Of a DNA stretch of 46,289 nt, positions 33,152 through 41,867 are shown one piece after another. This DNA comes from Dysgonomonas sp. Marseille-P4677. GTDB lineage: Bacteria; Bacteroidota; Bacteroidia; Bacteroidales; Dysgonomonadaceae. The notes beneath the pieces were generated by a model. The model was not told the origin of the DNA and did not search any database. It saw only the letters and a program-made list of their open reading frames with translations. Numbering within the stretch: the first letter of the stretch is position 1; the number at the start of each line of letters is the position of its first letter. Location of the stretch: positions 1 to 46,289 of the forward strand of contig NZ_JAEPKU010000019.1 in NCBI RefSeq assembly GCF_016652235.1, written 5' to 3'. Both the position numbers and the translations under genes were made by a program.

Positions 33152-34387
33152 ATGAGTGAACTAATAAACAATTCGCAAAAGAGGAAAGAGTTGCTTAAGC
33201 ACTTAATTCTCCAGCTTCATAACAATGAGGCTCCCGAGGTTGTAAAAAACCGATTGGTAGATTTATTACGCTCTGTTCCATATAACGAAGTGGTAGAAGT
33301 AGAGCAAGAACTCATAGCTGAAGGTTTGCCCGAAGAAGAAGTATTGCGTCTATGCGATATTCACACGATGGTATTGGATGGCAGTATAGATACGTCTGCG
33401 GCTAAGACAGTACCTCCCGGACATCCGGTAGATACACTTAAACGTGAAAACAGAGCTCTTGAGGAATACATTGATAAAGTAAAAGAGTTGTTTAATAAAG
33501 GGAATAAACTAAAAGAGGAAGATGTAAAAGAGTATTTGCTACAACTGAAAGGCGCTTTCAATGCTCTTTCGGATGTAGAAAAGCATTACAAAAGAAAAGA
33601 ATATCTATTATTCCCTTTCCTTGAGAAAGCCGGAATAACAGGTCCGCCTAAAGTAATGTGGGGTAAACATGACGAAACTCGTGCGTTCCTTAACGCTGCT
33701 CATGAAGCTTTATCCTCAAAAGAGCCAATTCTACCGGAAGAAGTCCTGACTCTCATATTAATGGTACTGTTGCCTACCGTAGAAGCTATAGAAGGTATGA
33801 TAATGAAAGAGGAAGAAATATTACTTCCTATGAGTCTTGATATTTTGACTAATGAAGACTGGTACCAGATTTATACCGAAACTCCACAATTTGGATTTAC
33901 TCTGTATGATCCACAAACGGAGTGGGTTCCAGAAGGAGCAACTGCTGGTGAACCAATTTATCAATCTGGTGAGGCCATACAACTTTCGTCGGGGAGTTTC
34001 AATATAAAAGAACTGGAAGCTTTATTCAAAACATTGCCTATCGATATAACCTTTGTAGATAAGAATGACAAAGTCAAATTCTTTTCACATGGAACAAAAA
34101 AAATATTTGACCGGAATCGTTCCATCATCGGACGTGATGTGCGCCTGTGCCATCCTCCGGGTAGCGTACATATTGTAGAACAAATAATCAGCGACTTTAA
34201 GAGTGGTAAAGAAAACAAAGCGACATTCTGGATATCTTCGTTTATGGGGCACTTTGTATATATAGAATACACGGCCCTTAGAGGAAATGATAATGAGTAT
34301 TTAGGTGTGATAGAAGTTACTCAGGACATAACTGAATTGAAAAAGGTTGAGGGAGACCAACGTCTATTATCTTATACAAATAAATAA
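33152..34387 (+). CDS. DUF438 / hemerythrin-like / PAS domain protein
   Basis: The ATG at 33152 is preferred over the TTG two codons earlier. The N-terminal part (about 1-85) is DUF438, followed by a hemerythrin-like four-helix domain (about 86-235) with candidate di-iron ligands H91 (PPGHPVDTL), H145 and E150 (VEKHYKRKEYLLFPFLE), H173 (WGKHDETR) and glutamates near 220-222 (MIMKEEEILLP). A PAS domain follows (about 285-405), ending in VTQDITELKK. It has no DNA-binding or kinase domain. Hemerythrin-like proteins such as YtfE/RIC repair iron-sulfur centres hit by nitric oxide, and PAS domains often sense redox ligands, so a nitrosative-stress role is plausible. It is the middle gene of the operon. 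Confidence 0.87.
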   Translation: MSELINNSQKRKELLKHLILQLHNNEAPEVVKNRLVDLLRSVPYNEVVEVEQELIAEGLPEEEVLRLCDIHTMVLDGSIDTSAAKTVPPGHPVDTLKRENRALEEYIDKVKELFNKGNKLKEEDVKEYLLQLKGAFNALSDVEKHYKRKEYLLFPFLEKAGITGPPKVMWGKHDETRAFLNAAHEALSSKEPILPEEVLTLILMVLLPTVEAIEGMIMKEEEILLPMSLDILTNEDWYQIYTETPQFGFTLYDPQTEWVPEGATAGEPIYQSGEAIQLSSGSFNIKELEALFKTLPIDITFVDKNDKVKFFSHGTKKIFDRNRSIIGRDVRLCHPPGSVHIVEQIISDFKSGKENKATFWISSFMGHFVYIEYTALRGNDNEYLGVIEVTQDITELKKVEGDQRLLSYTNK

Positions 34388-34394
34388 GAGCCAA

Positions 34395-34910
34395 ATGGAT
34401 ATTACTTTACAGACAAAAGTTGCAGACCTGCTTAAGAATTATCCTGAATTGGAAACTAAATTACTTGAATTATCACCTGCTTTTGCCAAATTAAAAAATC
34501 CGATACTCCGGCGTACTGTAGCTAAAATTACTTCTCTACAGCAAGCAGCTGGAGTAGCCGGCATACCACCTGCCCTGATGGTACAAGAGTTAAGAAAAGC
34601 TGTTGGATTATCAACTATAGATGTTCAAGATATAGAAGATAGTGGCAATGAAAAATCTGAACCTCCATATTGGTTTGATAAAGAGAAAATAAGAGCAATA
34701 TTCGATGCTTGTCCGGTTATTGAATCGGGACAAAGTCCTATGCAAGAAATATTAGATTTAGCGAAAGGATTGTCAAAAGATGAAATTTTACAGATTATCA
34801 CACCTTTTAAACCGGTTCCGATCATAGATAAATTAAAATCTAGGGGATTTACCGTATGGATACAAGATAATAATAACTATTTCACTCTCTTGAATAAAGA
34901 AAGGGAATAA
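34395..34910 (+). CDS. DUF1858-DUF2249 protein
   Basis: The start is set at ATG 34395, 7 bases after the DUF438 stop, since a longer frame needs a TTG start inside that gene. The first part (about 1-70) fits DUF1858: TKVADLLKNYPELETKLLELSP, then NPILRRTVAKITSLQQAAGVAGIPP and LMVQELRKAVG. The second part (about 105-170) fits DUF2249: QEILDLAKGLSKDEILQIITPFKPVPIIDKLKSRGFTVWIQ. DUF2249 domains have a SirA/TusA-like fold and recur in gene sets tied to nitric oxide and denitrification. Both domains are of unknown biochemical function. It ends the operon; a hairpin lies about 73 bases after the stop. Confidence 0.85.
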   Translation: MDITLQTKVADLLKNYPELETKLLELSPAFAKLKNPILRRTVAKITSLQQAAGVAGIPPALMVQELRKAVGLSTIDVQDIEDSGNEKSEPPYWFDKEKIRAIFDACPVIESGQSPMQEILDLAKGLSKDEILQIITPFKPVPIIDKLKSRGFTVWIQDNNNYFTLLNKERE

Positions 34911-34982
34911 GCAACAGCTATATTTTCTTATTCCTCCAAGGCTTGAATACGGATATAATAACCAGGAAAACGTATGACAGAC

Positions 34983-35017
34983 AAAAGGACACAATCTTAT
35001 ATTGATTGAGTCCTTTT
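34983..35017. terminator. Bidirectional terminator hairpin
   Basis: AAAAGGACACAATC (34983-34996) pairs with GATTGAGTCCTTTT (35004-35017) with a single A-A mismatch around a 7-base loop. The A-rich left side and T-rich right side suit termination in both directions between the DUF2249 gene and the convergent PurF-like gene. Confidence 0.8.
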
Positions 35018-35036
35018 CTATATAAAACTTATTTTA

Positions 35037-36443
35037 TTAATCTTCTATATCTTGTCCATTATAACAATGAGTACAAACACATTCCTTTGGTAAACCTATC
35101 GATGATACCAAATCTTCAACAGTATTAAATCTTAATGTTGTTATATTGAGTTTTTCACGGATACTGTTTACCATATTTGTATATTGTTCCGAATCCGTGG
35201 TAGCATATTTATCCAGATCCTTAGAGTCATCTCCTTCCAGTTCTTTAATAGTCCGTCTGGTGATTAATTCCATTGCTGATTTCGATGCTGTGAAACCCAA
35301 GTATGGACAAGTATGTATAATAGGAGGACTTCCGATCCGCATATGAACTTCTTTCGCACCATATCCATAAAGTATATTCACATTATCATTTAGTTGCGTA
35401 CCACGTACAATAGAATCATCGCAAAAAATAACACGTTTGTCTTTAAGAAGATTACGATTAGGGATTAATTTCATTTTTGCAACCAGATCACGTATATTCT
35501 GATTTGCCGGAGTAAAGCTACGAGGCCATGTAGGTGTGTATTTTATAATAGCCCTACGATATGGAATTCCTTTACCTTCTGCATAACCGAGCCCCATTCC
35601 TATTCCGGAATCAGGAATGCCGGCTACGTAATCGGCTATCGTATCGTCTTTCTTTGCCATTGTTAAACCGCTTGCATAACGTGCTGCATCCACATTTACG
35701 CCTTCATAGTCCGAAACAGGATACCCATAATAAACCCAGAGAAATGAACAAACCTGCATTTTTTTATTCGGTTTTCGCAACTGAGTCATTCGATCTGCTT
35801 CAAGCAACAGGACTTCTCCTGGCCCTACATTATATTCAACTTCGAAATCTAGATTAGGAAAACTGCAAGGTTCGCTCGACACAGCATAAGCTCCATATTT
35901 TTTTCCTACTAATACAGGAGTACGTCCCCACTTATCGCGTGCTACGATAATACCTTTTTCTGTAAGAATTAGCATAGAACATGATCCCTTGATCTTTTGA
36001 TAAACCAGCTCAATCCCTTCTAAAAAAGTATCTGCCTGAGATATCAGAAGGGCAATAAGCTCTGTCTGATTGGTTTGCCCTGAATTCAGCTCAGAGAAAT
36101 GACAGCCCTTTGCGAGCAATTCATTTTCTAGTTCCTCCAGATTATTTACCTTGGCCACCGTGACTACAGCATATTTTCCCAAATGCGAACTGATAAATAT
36201 CGGTTGAGGATCAGTATCACTAATAATACCTATCCCTGAATTTCCTTTAAACTTGTCGAGATCGGCTTCAAAGCGTAAGCGAAAATAAGAATTTTCGAGA
36301 TTGTGAATTGAGCGCATAAACTTGCCCTCGTGTAATGTTGCCATTCCTCCCCTGCGCGTACCTAAATGAGAATTGTAATCGGTGCCGTAAAATAAATCCG
36401 TAGCGCAAGGTGATTTTGAGATAGTACCAAAAAAACCACCCAT
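35037..36443 (-). CDS. PurF-like amidophosphoribosyltransferase homologue lacking the catalytic N-terminal cysteine
   Basis: The start at 36443 gives MGGFFGTISKSPCATDLFYG, aligned with the start of PurF; a longer frame adds 15 unsupported residues. The order is an Ntn glutaminase-type domain (about 1-240) and a phosphoribosyltransferase domain (about 250-420) with the PRPP loop RVIFCDDSIVRGTQL and AGIPDSGIGMGLGYA. In true PurF the N-terminus reads MCGIxG, whose cysteine is the glutamine nucleophile; here it is glycine (MGGFFG), so glutaminase activity should be absent. The C-terminus has a cysteine cluster, ECVCTHCYNG, recalling iron-sulfur ligands of Bacillus PurF. The product may use ammonia directly or serve another role. 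It stands alone on the minus strand. Confidence 0.88.
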   Translation of the reverse strand: MGGFFGTISKSPCATDLFYGTDYNSHLGTRRGGMATLHEGKFMRSIHNLENSYFRLRFEADLDKFKGNSGIGIISDTDPQPIFISSHLGKYAVVTVAKVNNLEELENELLAKGCHFSELNSGQTNQTELIALLISQADTFLEGIELVYQKIKGSCSMLILTEKGIIVARDKWGRTPVLVGKKYGAYAVSSEPCSFPNLDFEVEYNVGPGEVLLLEADRMTQLRKPNKKMQVCSFLWVYYGYPVSDYEGVNVDAARYASGLTMAKKDDTIADYVAGIPDSGIGMGLGYAEGKGIPYRRAIIKYTPTWPRSFTPANQNIRDLVAKMKLIPNRNLLKDKRVIFCDDSIVRGTQLNDNVNILYGYGAKEVHMRIGSPPIIHTCPYLGFTASKSAMELITRRTIKELEGDDSKDLDKYATTDSEQYTNMVNSIREKLNITTLRFNTVEDLVSSIGLPKECVCTHCYNGQDIED

Positions 36444-36801
36444 TTCTATTATGTTTTCAGTTATAGTTTTTAAGATGTAAAAGTACATGATTTATTTACA
36501 TCTCACAATTTTGTTCATGTAAGAAAACTACAAATCAACTCGTATAGATATGAAAGAAAAATGATATATTTGTTGTACGATATATACAAGTAGTATATTC
36601 ATGTTTTTTATTACTGTGGAATTCTTTTTTTGACCTAAATCTACATAACACTATTAAGTGAATTTGTCTGAATATAAAGAGCCTTAGATGAGATACCTCT
36701 GCCCGAATAGAGTGGCCTCAACCTATGAGTTAGTATTTTGAACAAATCCTAATATGTATAAAATTTAGTTGACTCAACGTTCAAATATTTAAAATTTTAC
36801 C
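36444..36801. other. Intergenic region between divergent PurF-like and GH109-type genes
   Basis: No gene is seen in these 358 bases. A plus-strand -7 box TATATTTG lies at 36565-36572, 230 bases before the lipoprotein gene. Closer to that gene is an inverted repeat, TTTGAAC (36737-36743) and GTTCAAA (36779-36785), enclosing a smaller GTTGACTCAAC palindrome. Regulator unknown. Confidence 0.45.
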
Positions 36802-38187
36802 ATGAAGAAAATTATCTCACTATTTATTATCTCTCTCACTTTAGCAGGATGTGTAAAGCAGCAGACAAAGCCTTCTTCGGTTATTGCAACACCGACACCT
36901 GCTCGTGCACAAGGACAAACAGATGTTTTAGCATTGCAGAACGATCCCATACCTACTGTTCGTATAGCATTTATAGGCCTGGGAATGCGTGGTCCCGGAG
37001 CTGTGGAACGTATGACACATATACCGGGTGTTGAAATTGTCGCTTTATGCGATGTGGAAGAAAAAAACACGAATAAAGTAAATGCCATGCTCGAAAAGCG
37101 CGGATTGGCGAAAGCTCAAGAGTTTTATGGAGATACTTCTGTCTGGCGAAAGGTTACGGCTTTACCGAATGTGGACCTTATTTATATAGCTACAGACTGG
37201 AAGAGCCATGCAATGATAGGCATTCAAGCAATGAAAGATGGCAAACATGTTGCTATAGAAGTACCTGCGGCAGTAACAATGGATGAGATTTGGGACTTGA
37301 TCAATACATCAGAACAGACACGCAAACATTGTATGCAGCTAGAAAATTGCGTTTATGACTTTTTCGAATTGACTACATTAAATATGGTACAACAAGGACT
37401 TCTGGGTGATGTTATCCATGGCGAAGGAGCATATATTCATGGATTACAACCATACTGGGGAGAGTATTGGAACAATTGGCGCATGGACTTTAACGAAAAC
37501 CATCGTGGCGATGTATACCCTACTCACGGACTAGGCCCTGTGTGCCAGGCAATGAATATACATCGTGGCGATAAATTAAACTATCTTGTGGCAATGGATA
37601 CCAAAGCTATCGGCAACCCTCAATATATTAAAGAGAAAACAGGTAGAGACGCCAAAGATTTCAGAAACGGAGACCATACTTCTACAATGATACGTACCGA
37701 AAATGGAAAATCAATTTTAATAGAGCATAATGTCACTTCTCCACGCCCATATAGCAGAATGTATCAATTGACAGGAACAAAAGGTTTTGCCAACAAGTAT
37801 CCAGTACAGGGGTATGCCTTGGATGGAGGAGAGATAGACTCTACCATTGCAGCTAATCATGAAAACCTGACAGCACATAGTTTTGTGCCTGAAGATGTGA
37901 AATCGGCATTAATGCAGAAATACAAACATCCTATCGTTAAGGATATAGAAGAAAAAGCAAAACAAGTAGGAGGCCATGGAGGCATGGACTTTGTTATGGA
38001 TTATCGTTTGATCTATTGCCTTCAAAAAGGTCTGCCTTTGGATATGGATGTATATGATTTGGCTGAGTGGTGCTGTCTGATACCTTTGACAGAGATATCA
38101 CTTGACAATAATTCTGCCCCTGTTGAAATACCTGATTTTACACGTGGCGGATGGAAAAAACTGAATGGTTTAAAATTTGCCGAATAA
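36802..38187 (+). CDS. Gfo/Idh/MocA family lipoprotein, GH109-type
   Basis: The protein starts with a lipoprotein signal (MKKIISLFIISLTLAGCVK, cysteine at residue 17). A Rossmann domain follows: VRIAFIGLGMRGPGAVERMTHIPGVEIVALCDV (about 52-85, dinucleotide glycine motif GLGMRG), then KHVAIEVPAAVT (the EVP variant of the family EKP) and the C-terminal sheet domain with YPTHGLGPVCQAMN, a motif shared with GH109 alpha-N-acetylgalactosaminidases, which use NAD during hydrolysis. The 461-residue length fits. It would be anchored in the outer or inner membrane facing the periplasm and probably acts on host or microbial glycans; substrate is not certain. No PUL genes (SusC/SusD) are next to it. Confidence 0.88.
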   Translation: MKKIISLFIISLTLAGCVKQQTKPSSVIATPTPARAQGQTDVLALQNDPIPTVRIAFIGLGMRGPGAVERMTHIPGVEIVALCDVEEKNTNKVNAMLEKRGLAKAQEFYGDTSVWRKVTALPNVDLIYIATDWKSHAMIGIQAMKDGKHVAIEVPAAVTMDEIWDLINTSEQTRKHCMQLENCVYDFFELTTLNMVQQGLLGDVIHGEGAYIHGLQPYWGEYWNNWRMDFNENHRGDVYPTHGLGPVCQAMNIHRGDKLNYLVAMDTKAIGNPQYIKEKTGRDAKDFRNGDHTSTMIRTENGKSILIEHNVTSPRPYSRMYQLTGTKGFANKYPVQGYALDGGEIDSTIAANHENLTAHSFVPEDVKSALMQKYKHPIVKDIEEKAKQVGGHGGMDFVMDYRLIYCLQKGLPLDMDVYDLAEWCCLIPLTEISLDNNSAPVEIPDFTRGGWKKLNGLKFAE

Positions 38188-38216
38188 GGCTCATTTACCT
38201 ATAATATTCTTAAAAT

Positions 38217-38257
38217 AATTGCCATAACTAATAATATTATTATCAGTTATGGCAATT
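38217..38257. terminator. Bidirectional terminator hairpin
   Basis: A 13-bp perfect inverted repeat, AATTGCCATAACT (38217-38229) and AGTTATGGCAATT (38245-38257), with a 15-base AT-rich loop lies between two convergent genes. T/A-rich flanks on both sides allow termination in both directions. Confidence 0.82.
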
Positions 38258-38278
38258 TATATTTTATATATAGCACTA

Positions 38279-38980
38279 TTATTTCGAAACAAGGATATCC
38301 ACATCATATCCCATAAAAAGCCCACTTTCGAGAACTCCTGTTATTGACTTGAGTTGCCCCTCTAATTTGTTATCTATAGCATCAAACCACGCATCGATAA
38401 TAAAATTTCCATTCTCTGTTATGACAGGTCCATCTTTTCCTTTTGCCAGCCTTAATTGAACATCTGTTGCTCCAAGATTTTTTATTTCTTGCTCTGCATA
38501 GAGTAAGGAGGATGGAAAAATCTCTATAGGTATAGGAAATTTCGATCCCAGTCGCTCCACAAACTTCGACTCATCGACAATAATGAACACCTTTGTACTA
38601 TTACGAATCAATAATTTTTCCTTAAACATCGCGCCACCTCTGCCTTTTATTAAATTTCGGGCAGGATCTACTTCATCTGCACCGTCAAAGGTCCAATCGG
38701 GCTTTTTGTCCAATAAGGTAGTTTGAGGAATTCCCAATTGGATGCAAGCCATAGATATTTCGTGAGACGATGGAATTGCTTGAATCTGTAGATGCTCTTT
38801 CTTTAATCTTGCGGCGATTGCGATAAGCGCAAGATATACGGTCGAACCCGATCCTACACCGATAACTTCACCGTCTTTAAGTTTAGCCGATATCTCCTTT
38901 GCAACAAGCTCTTTTCCTTCTCTGTTAATTATATTATCTGACCAGCTTAAATTATCAATTATATTGTTTCCCCATTCCAT
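38279..38980 (-). CDS. rpiA: Ribose-5-phosphate isomerase A
   Basis: RpiA interconverts ribose 5-phosphate and ribulose 5-phosphate. Family motifs are GVGSGSTVYLAL (about 41-52, phosphate loop), TFDGADEVDPARNLIKGRGGAMFKEKLL with the catalytic D-x-A-D-E and K-G-R-G-G (about 92-120), and the substrate-side IDAWFDAID near the C-terminus. The 233 residues include a slightly long N-terminus (MEWGNNIIDNLSWSDNIINREG) compared with E. coli RpiA (219). It lies 10 bases downstream of murF on the same strand and is probably co-transcribed with it, a pairing with no obvious metabolic link. Confidence 0.95.
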   Translation of the reverse strand: MEWGNNIIDNLSWSDNIINREGKELVAKEISAKLKDGEVIGVGSGSTVYLALIAIAARLKKEHLQIQAIPSSHEISMACIQLGIPQTTLLDKKPDWTFDGADEVDPARNLIKGRGGAMFKEKLLIRNSTKVFIIVDESKFVERLGSKFPIPIEIFPSSLLYAEQEIKNLGATDVQLRLAKGKDGPVITENGNFIIDAWFDAIDNKLEGQLKSITGVLESGLFMGYDVDILVSK

Positions 38981-38990
38981 ATTAGTATTC

Positions 38991-40277
38991 TTACAACATT
39001 TCTATACATTTTTCGAGTTGTATACTTCGAGAACCTTTGAGTAGGACATAACTGTTTTCTATCGGATTTTTATCCAAAAATTCTTTCAAATCATTCATAT
39101 CTTTAATCCGTGGATAGTCTGTTTTAACCCTACTAAAATTGTCTCCGATAAATATTGCCTTATTAAATTTGTGATGAGAAACGTAGTCTGCTATTTTTTG
39201 ATGTTCCATATCCGTATCAGGTCCCAGCTCTTTCATATCACCCAAAATTAGAGTTTTATGGCTTACGTCCATACGATCAAAATTTTCTAATGCAGCAAGC
39301 ATACTTGTCGGATTTGCATTATATGCATCTATAATTAGCATATTCTTTTCAGTTTCCTTCAATTGTGAGCGGTTGTTAGTCGGTTCATATTCTTCTATAG
39401 CCTTGCATATTAAAGAAGATTTCACACCAAGATATTTGCTCACTGTAATTGCAGCCAAAACATTAGGCAAGTTATATTCACCTATCAATCTCGTTTTCAC
39501 CTTATTACGCTTACTGCCAAATTTCCACTCAAACTCAAGATAAGGACTGATAGACAACACTTTTCCAGAAATAAAGAGATCATCCTCCAACCCATAATGG
39601 ATAGATGTTATTCCTTCTGCCATCTCACGAAGCAATGCATTATCATAATCGATGAATATCTTACCATCACGTGTTCCACGTATATATTCGTACAGCTCAC
39701 CTTTAGCCTTAATAACATTCTCAAAAGACCCGAAACCTTCTATATGCGCATGTCCTATATTGGTAATCAGCCCATAATTTGGTTGTGCTATTTCAGCTAG
39801 AAGTTTTATTTCTCCTACATGGCTAGCACCCATTTCTACAACGGCTATCTCATGTTCTTTTTTTATCCGAAGTATCGTTAATGGTACACCGATATGGTTA
39901 TTCAGGTTGCCTTGGGTTGAAAGCACATTATATTCTTGAGATAGAATAGATGTCACCAACTCTTTCGTGGTTGTTTTCCCGTTCGTTCCGGTTATACCTA
40001 TAATTGGCGTTTTGAATTGTTTCCTATGGTGTTTTGCCAATTCCTGCAATGTTTCCAGGCAATTATTGACCAATATTATATTAGGGCGGGTTGCGTATTT
40101 TTCTTCATCTACTATGGCATAGCTACAACCTAAATCTATTGCTTTCTCAGCGTATTCATTTCCATTAAAGTTTGCTCCTTTCAATGCAAAAAAGATAGAT
40201 CCTTTCGGGCTATTGCGTGTATCGGTAGAAACTTCTGGATATTGTTTGTAAATCTTATATAATTCAGTTATCTCCAT
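38991..40277 (-). CDS. murF: UDP-N-acetylmuramoyl-tripeptide--D-alanyl-D-alanine ligase
   Basis: MurF adds D-Ala-D-Ala to the UDP-MurNAc tripeptide, the last cytoplasmic step of peptidoglycan precursor synthesis. The 428-residue product has the N-terminal substrate domain (STDTRNSPKGSIFFALKG, about 19-36), the ATP-binding GITGTNGKTTTKELV (about 95-109), and NNHIGVPLTILRI and EMGASHVGEIKLLAEIAQPNYGLITNIGHAHIEGFGS in the central domain. The C-terminal domain includes DAYNANPTSMLAALENF. Of two nearby ATGs, the downstream one (complement of 40275-40277) matches the start of Bacteroidetes MurF proteins better; the other is two codons earlier. Confidence 0.95.
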   Translation of the reverse strand: MEITELYKIYKQYPEVSTDTRNSPKGSIFFALKGANFNGNEYAEKAIDLGCSYAIVDEEKYATRPNIILVNNCLETLQELAKHHRKQFKTPIIGITGTNGKTTTKELVTSILSQEYNVLSTQGNLNNHIGVPLTILRIKKEHEIAVVEMGASHVGEIKLLAEIAQPNYGLITNIGHAHIEGFGSFENVIKAKGELYEYIRGTRDGKIFIDYDNALLREMAEGITSIHYGLEDDLFISGKVLSISPYLEFEWKFGSKRNKVKTRLIGEYNLPNVLAAITVSKYLGVKSSLICKAIEEYEPTNNRSQLKETEKNMLIIDAYNANPTSMLAALENFDRMDVSHKTLILGDMKELGPDTDMEHQKIADYVSHHKFNKAIFIGDNFSRVKTDYPRIKDMNDLKEFLDKNPIENSYVLLKGSRSIQLEKCIEML

Positions 40278-40448
40278 GATCATTTAGTATCAAAATATTA
40301 GTTTATAAATCAAAACACTATTTGTTACATAATTGTTTTTACTGTATAGTCTATAAGATTATAACTAAGGTGATACGAATGTAAGGCTAATAATTTACAC
40401 TTCATATACCCCTTAACTTTTTTTACTTTAATATTTTTTACCTTAAAA

Positions 40449-40468
40449 TATACCATAAATATGGTATA
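40449..40468. promoter_or_regulatory. 20-bp perfect palindrome upstream of cysK, probable operator
   Basis: TATACCATAAATATGGTATA is a perfect 9+2+9 palindrome. It lies 44 bases before the cysK -7 box and 89 bases before the start codon. It differs from the Crp/Fnr-type sites elsewhere in the window. The short direct repeats ATACC around it (40452 and about 40473) could be extra contacts. Confidence 0.6.
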
Positions 40469-40511
40469 AAAATACCTTGTTTTAGCGATTTTACATATAT
40501 GAAATAGGGCG

Positions 40512-40519
40512 TATATTTG
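40512..40519 (+). promoter_or_regulatory. -7 box of the cysK promoter
   Basis: TATATTTG matches TAnnTTTG and lies 38 bases before the cysK start. No TTG at the normal -33 distance was found, so activation through the palindrome at 40449-40468 is possible. Confidence 0.6.
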
Positions 40520-40556
40520 TGATAGTTAATAACAAAAAATTTTAAAATATAATCTT

Positions 40557-41504
40557 ATGGGAAAAATAGCAAAAAAACTAACTGATCTGATTGGTAATAC
40601 TCCTCTTCTAGAGCTTTCGAACTATAATAAAAAACATGGACTAAAGGCTAACTTAATCGCTAAACTAGAGTATTTCAATCCGGCGTCAAGCGTAAAAGAT
40701 AGAATAGCCAATGCTATGATAGAAGATGCTGAAGCATCGGGAATACTAAATTCTGACAGTGAATTGGTAGAACCAACCAGTGGAAATACCGGTATTGGAC
40801 TTGCATTTGTTGCTGCCGCCAAGGGTTATAAACTAACTCTTACTATGCCGGAAACGATGAGCATAGAACGTCGCAACCTTCTCAAAGCCTTAGGCGCCAA
40901 TATTGTTTTAACACCCGGGCCTGAAGGTATGAAAGGAGCTATTGCAAAAGCTGAAGAGTTACAGAAGGAAAACCCGAAAGTTGTAATTCTTCAACAATTT
41001 ACAAATTCGGCTAATCCTGCTGTACACAGACGCACTACAGCTGAAGAGATTTGGCGCGATACAGATGGTAAGGTAGACGTATTTGTTGCAGGAGTTGGTA
41101 CAGGAGGTACGGTAAGCGGAGTCGGAGAGGTATTAAAAAAATATAATCCGAATGTAAAAATAGTAGCCGTAGAACCGGCCGATTCACCCGTTATATCGGG
41201 AGGAAAACCCGGACCGCACAAGATACAGGGTATTGGTGCAGGTTTTATACCTAAAACATATAATTCATCTTTTGTAGACCAGGTTATACAGGTAAGCAAC
41301 GATGATGCTATCCGTACCAGTCGCGAACTTGCCCGAGAAGAAGGGCTATTAGTCGGTATTTCGTCAGGAGCTGCGGCTTATGTCGCTGCACAGCTGGCAA
41401 ATAAGGTTGAGTATCAGGGCAAAAACATTGTAGTCCTACTACCTGATTCGGGCGAACGCTACTTATCTACAGTATTGTATGCTTTTGAAGAATACCCGCT
41501 TTAA
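40557..41504 (+). CDS. cysK: Cysteine synthase A (O-acetylserine sulfhydrylase)
   Basis: CysK makes cysteine from O-acetylserine and sulfide with pyridoxal phosphate. The 315 residues match the family length. The PLP lysine lies in [16 protein letters not shown] (about 38-53, lysine at 46); substrate loop [22 protein letters not shown] follows, then the PLP phosphate cradle [15 protein letters not shown] (about 179-193) and the C-terminal [14 protein letters not shown]. It is a single-gene transcript, with a palindromic operator and -7 box upstream and a strong terminator 30 bases after its stop. Confidence 0.97.
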   Translation: MGKIAKKLTDLIGNTPLLELSNYNKKHGLKANLIAKLEYFNPASSVKDRIANAMIEDAEASGILNSDSELVEPTSGNTGIGLAFVAAAKGYKLTLTMPETMSIERRNLLKALGANIVLTPGPEGMKGAIAKAEELQKENPKVVILQQFTNSANPAVHRRTTAEEIWRDTDGKVDVFVAGVGTGGTVSGVGEVLKKYNPNVKIVAVEPADSPVISGGKPGPHKIQGIGAGFIPKTYNSSFVDQVIQVSNDDAIRTSRELAREEGLLVGISSGAAAYVAAQLANKVEYQGKNIVVLLPDSGERYLSTVLYAFEEYPL

Positions 41505-41533
41505 TTTTTTATAGGTTATATTGTTTGGTTATC

Positions 41534-41574
41534 ATAAGAGTAATCAGCTACGGCTGGTTACTCTTATTTTTTAT
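41534..41574 (+). terminator. Rho-independent terminator of cysK
   Basis: ATAAGAGTAATCAGC (41534-41548) and GCTGGTTACTCTTAT (41553-41567) form a 15-bp stem with one G-U pair and a TACG tetraloop, followed by TTTTTTAT. This is a textbook intrinsic terminator. The remaining sequence to the HTCS gene (41575-41867) holds only the promoter noted next. Confidence 0.9.
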
Positions 41575-41766
41575 CTACAATTCATTGCCAAGATATTACA
41601 TCTTTATCTATAGTTGAGAAATAGAATTCATATCCTTCACCGGACATGAAACATCGAATATCCTGATAATAGTGTACAACTTTGTCACCTTTTAGTTAAA
41701 TTATAATTCGGAATGAGTATATTTGAAGATTATCAAATAGAAAGATTGTTAATCTGTTTTTCTGAA

Positions 41767-41795
41767 TTGATACTTGCTCACTTTTATTACTTTTG
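41767..41795 (+). promoter_or_regulatory. Probable promoter of the HTCS gene
   Basis: A -7 box TACTTTTG (41788-41795) has a TTG (41767-41769) 18 bases upstream, close to the usual -33 spacing in Bacteroidetes. It lies about 73 bases before the chosen start codon. Confidence 0.55.
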
Positions 41796-41867
41796 TAGAA
41801 GTAAATTAATTGTTCGACCTGTTCCCTTATTTAACTATTATAATCGATTTATTTGAGCCAGCCTTCT

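Noticed and set aside
36737-36785. Inverted repeat TTTGAAC...GTTCAAA before the GH109-type gene as a terminator
   Set aside because: Arms are short, the loop is long and no T-run follows; a protein-binding site is equally likely, so it is only noted in the intergenic entry.
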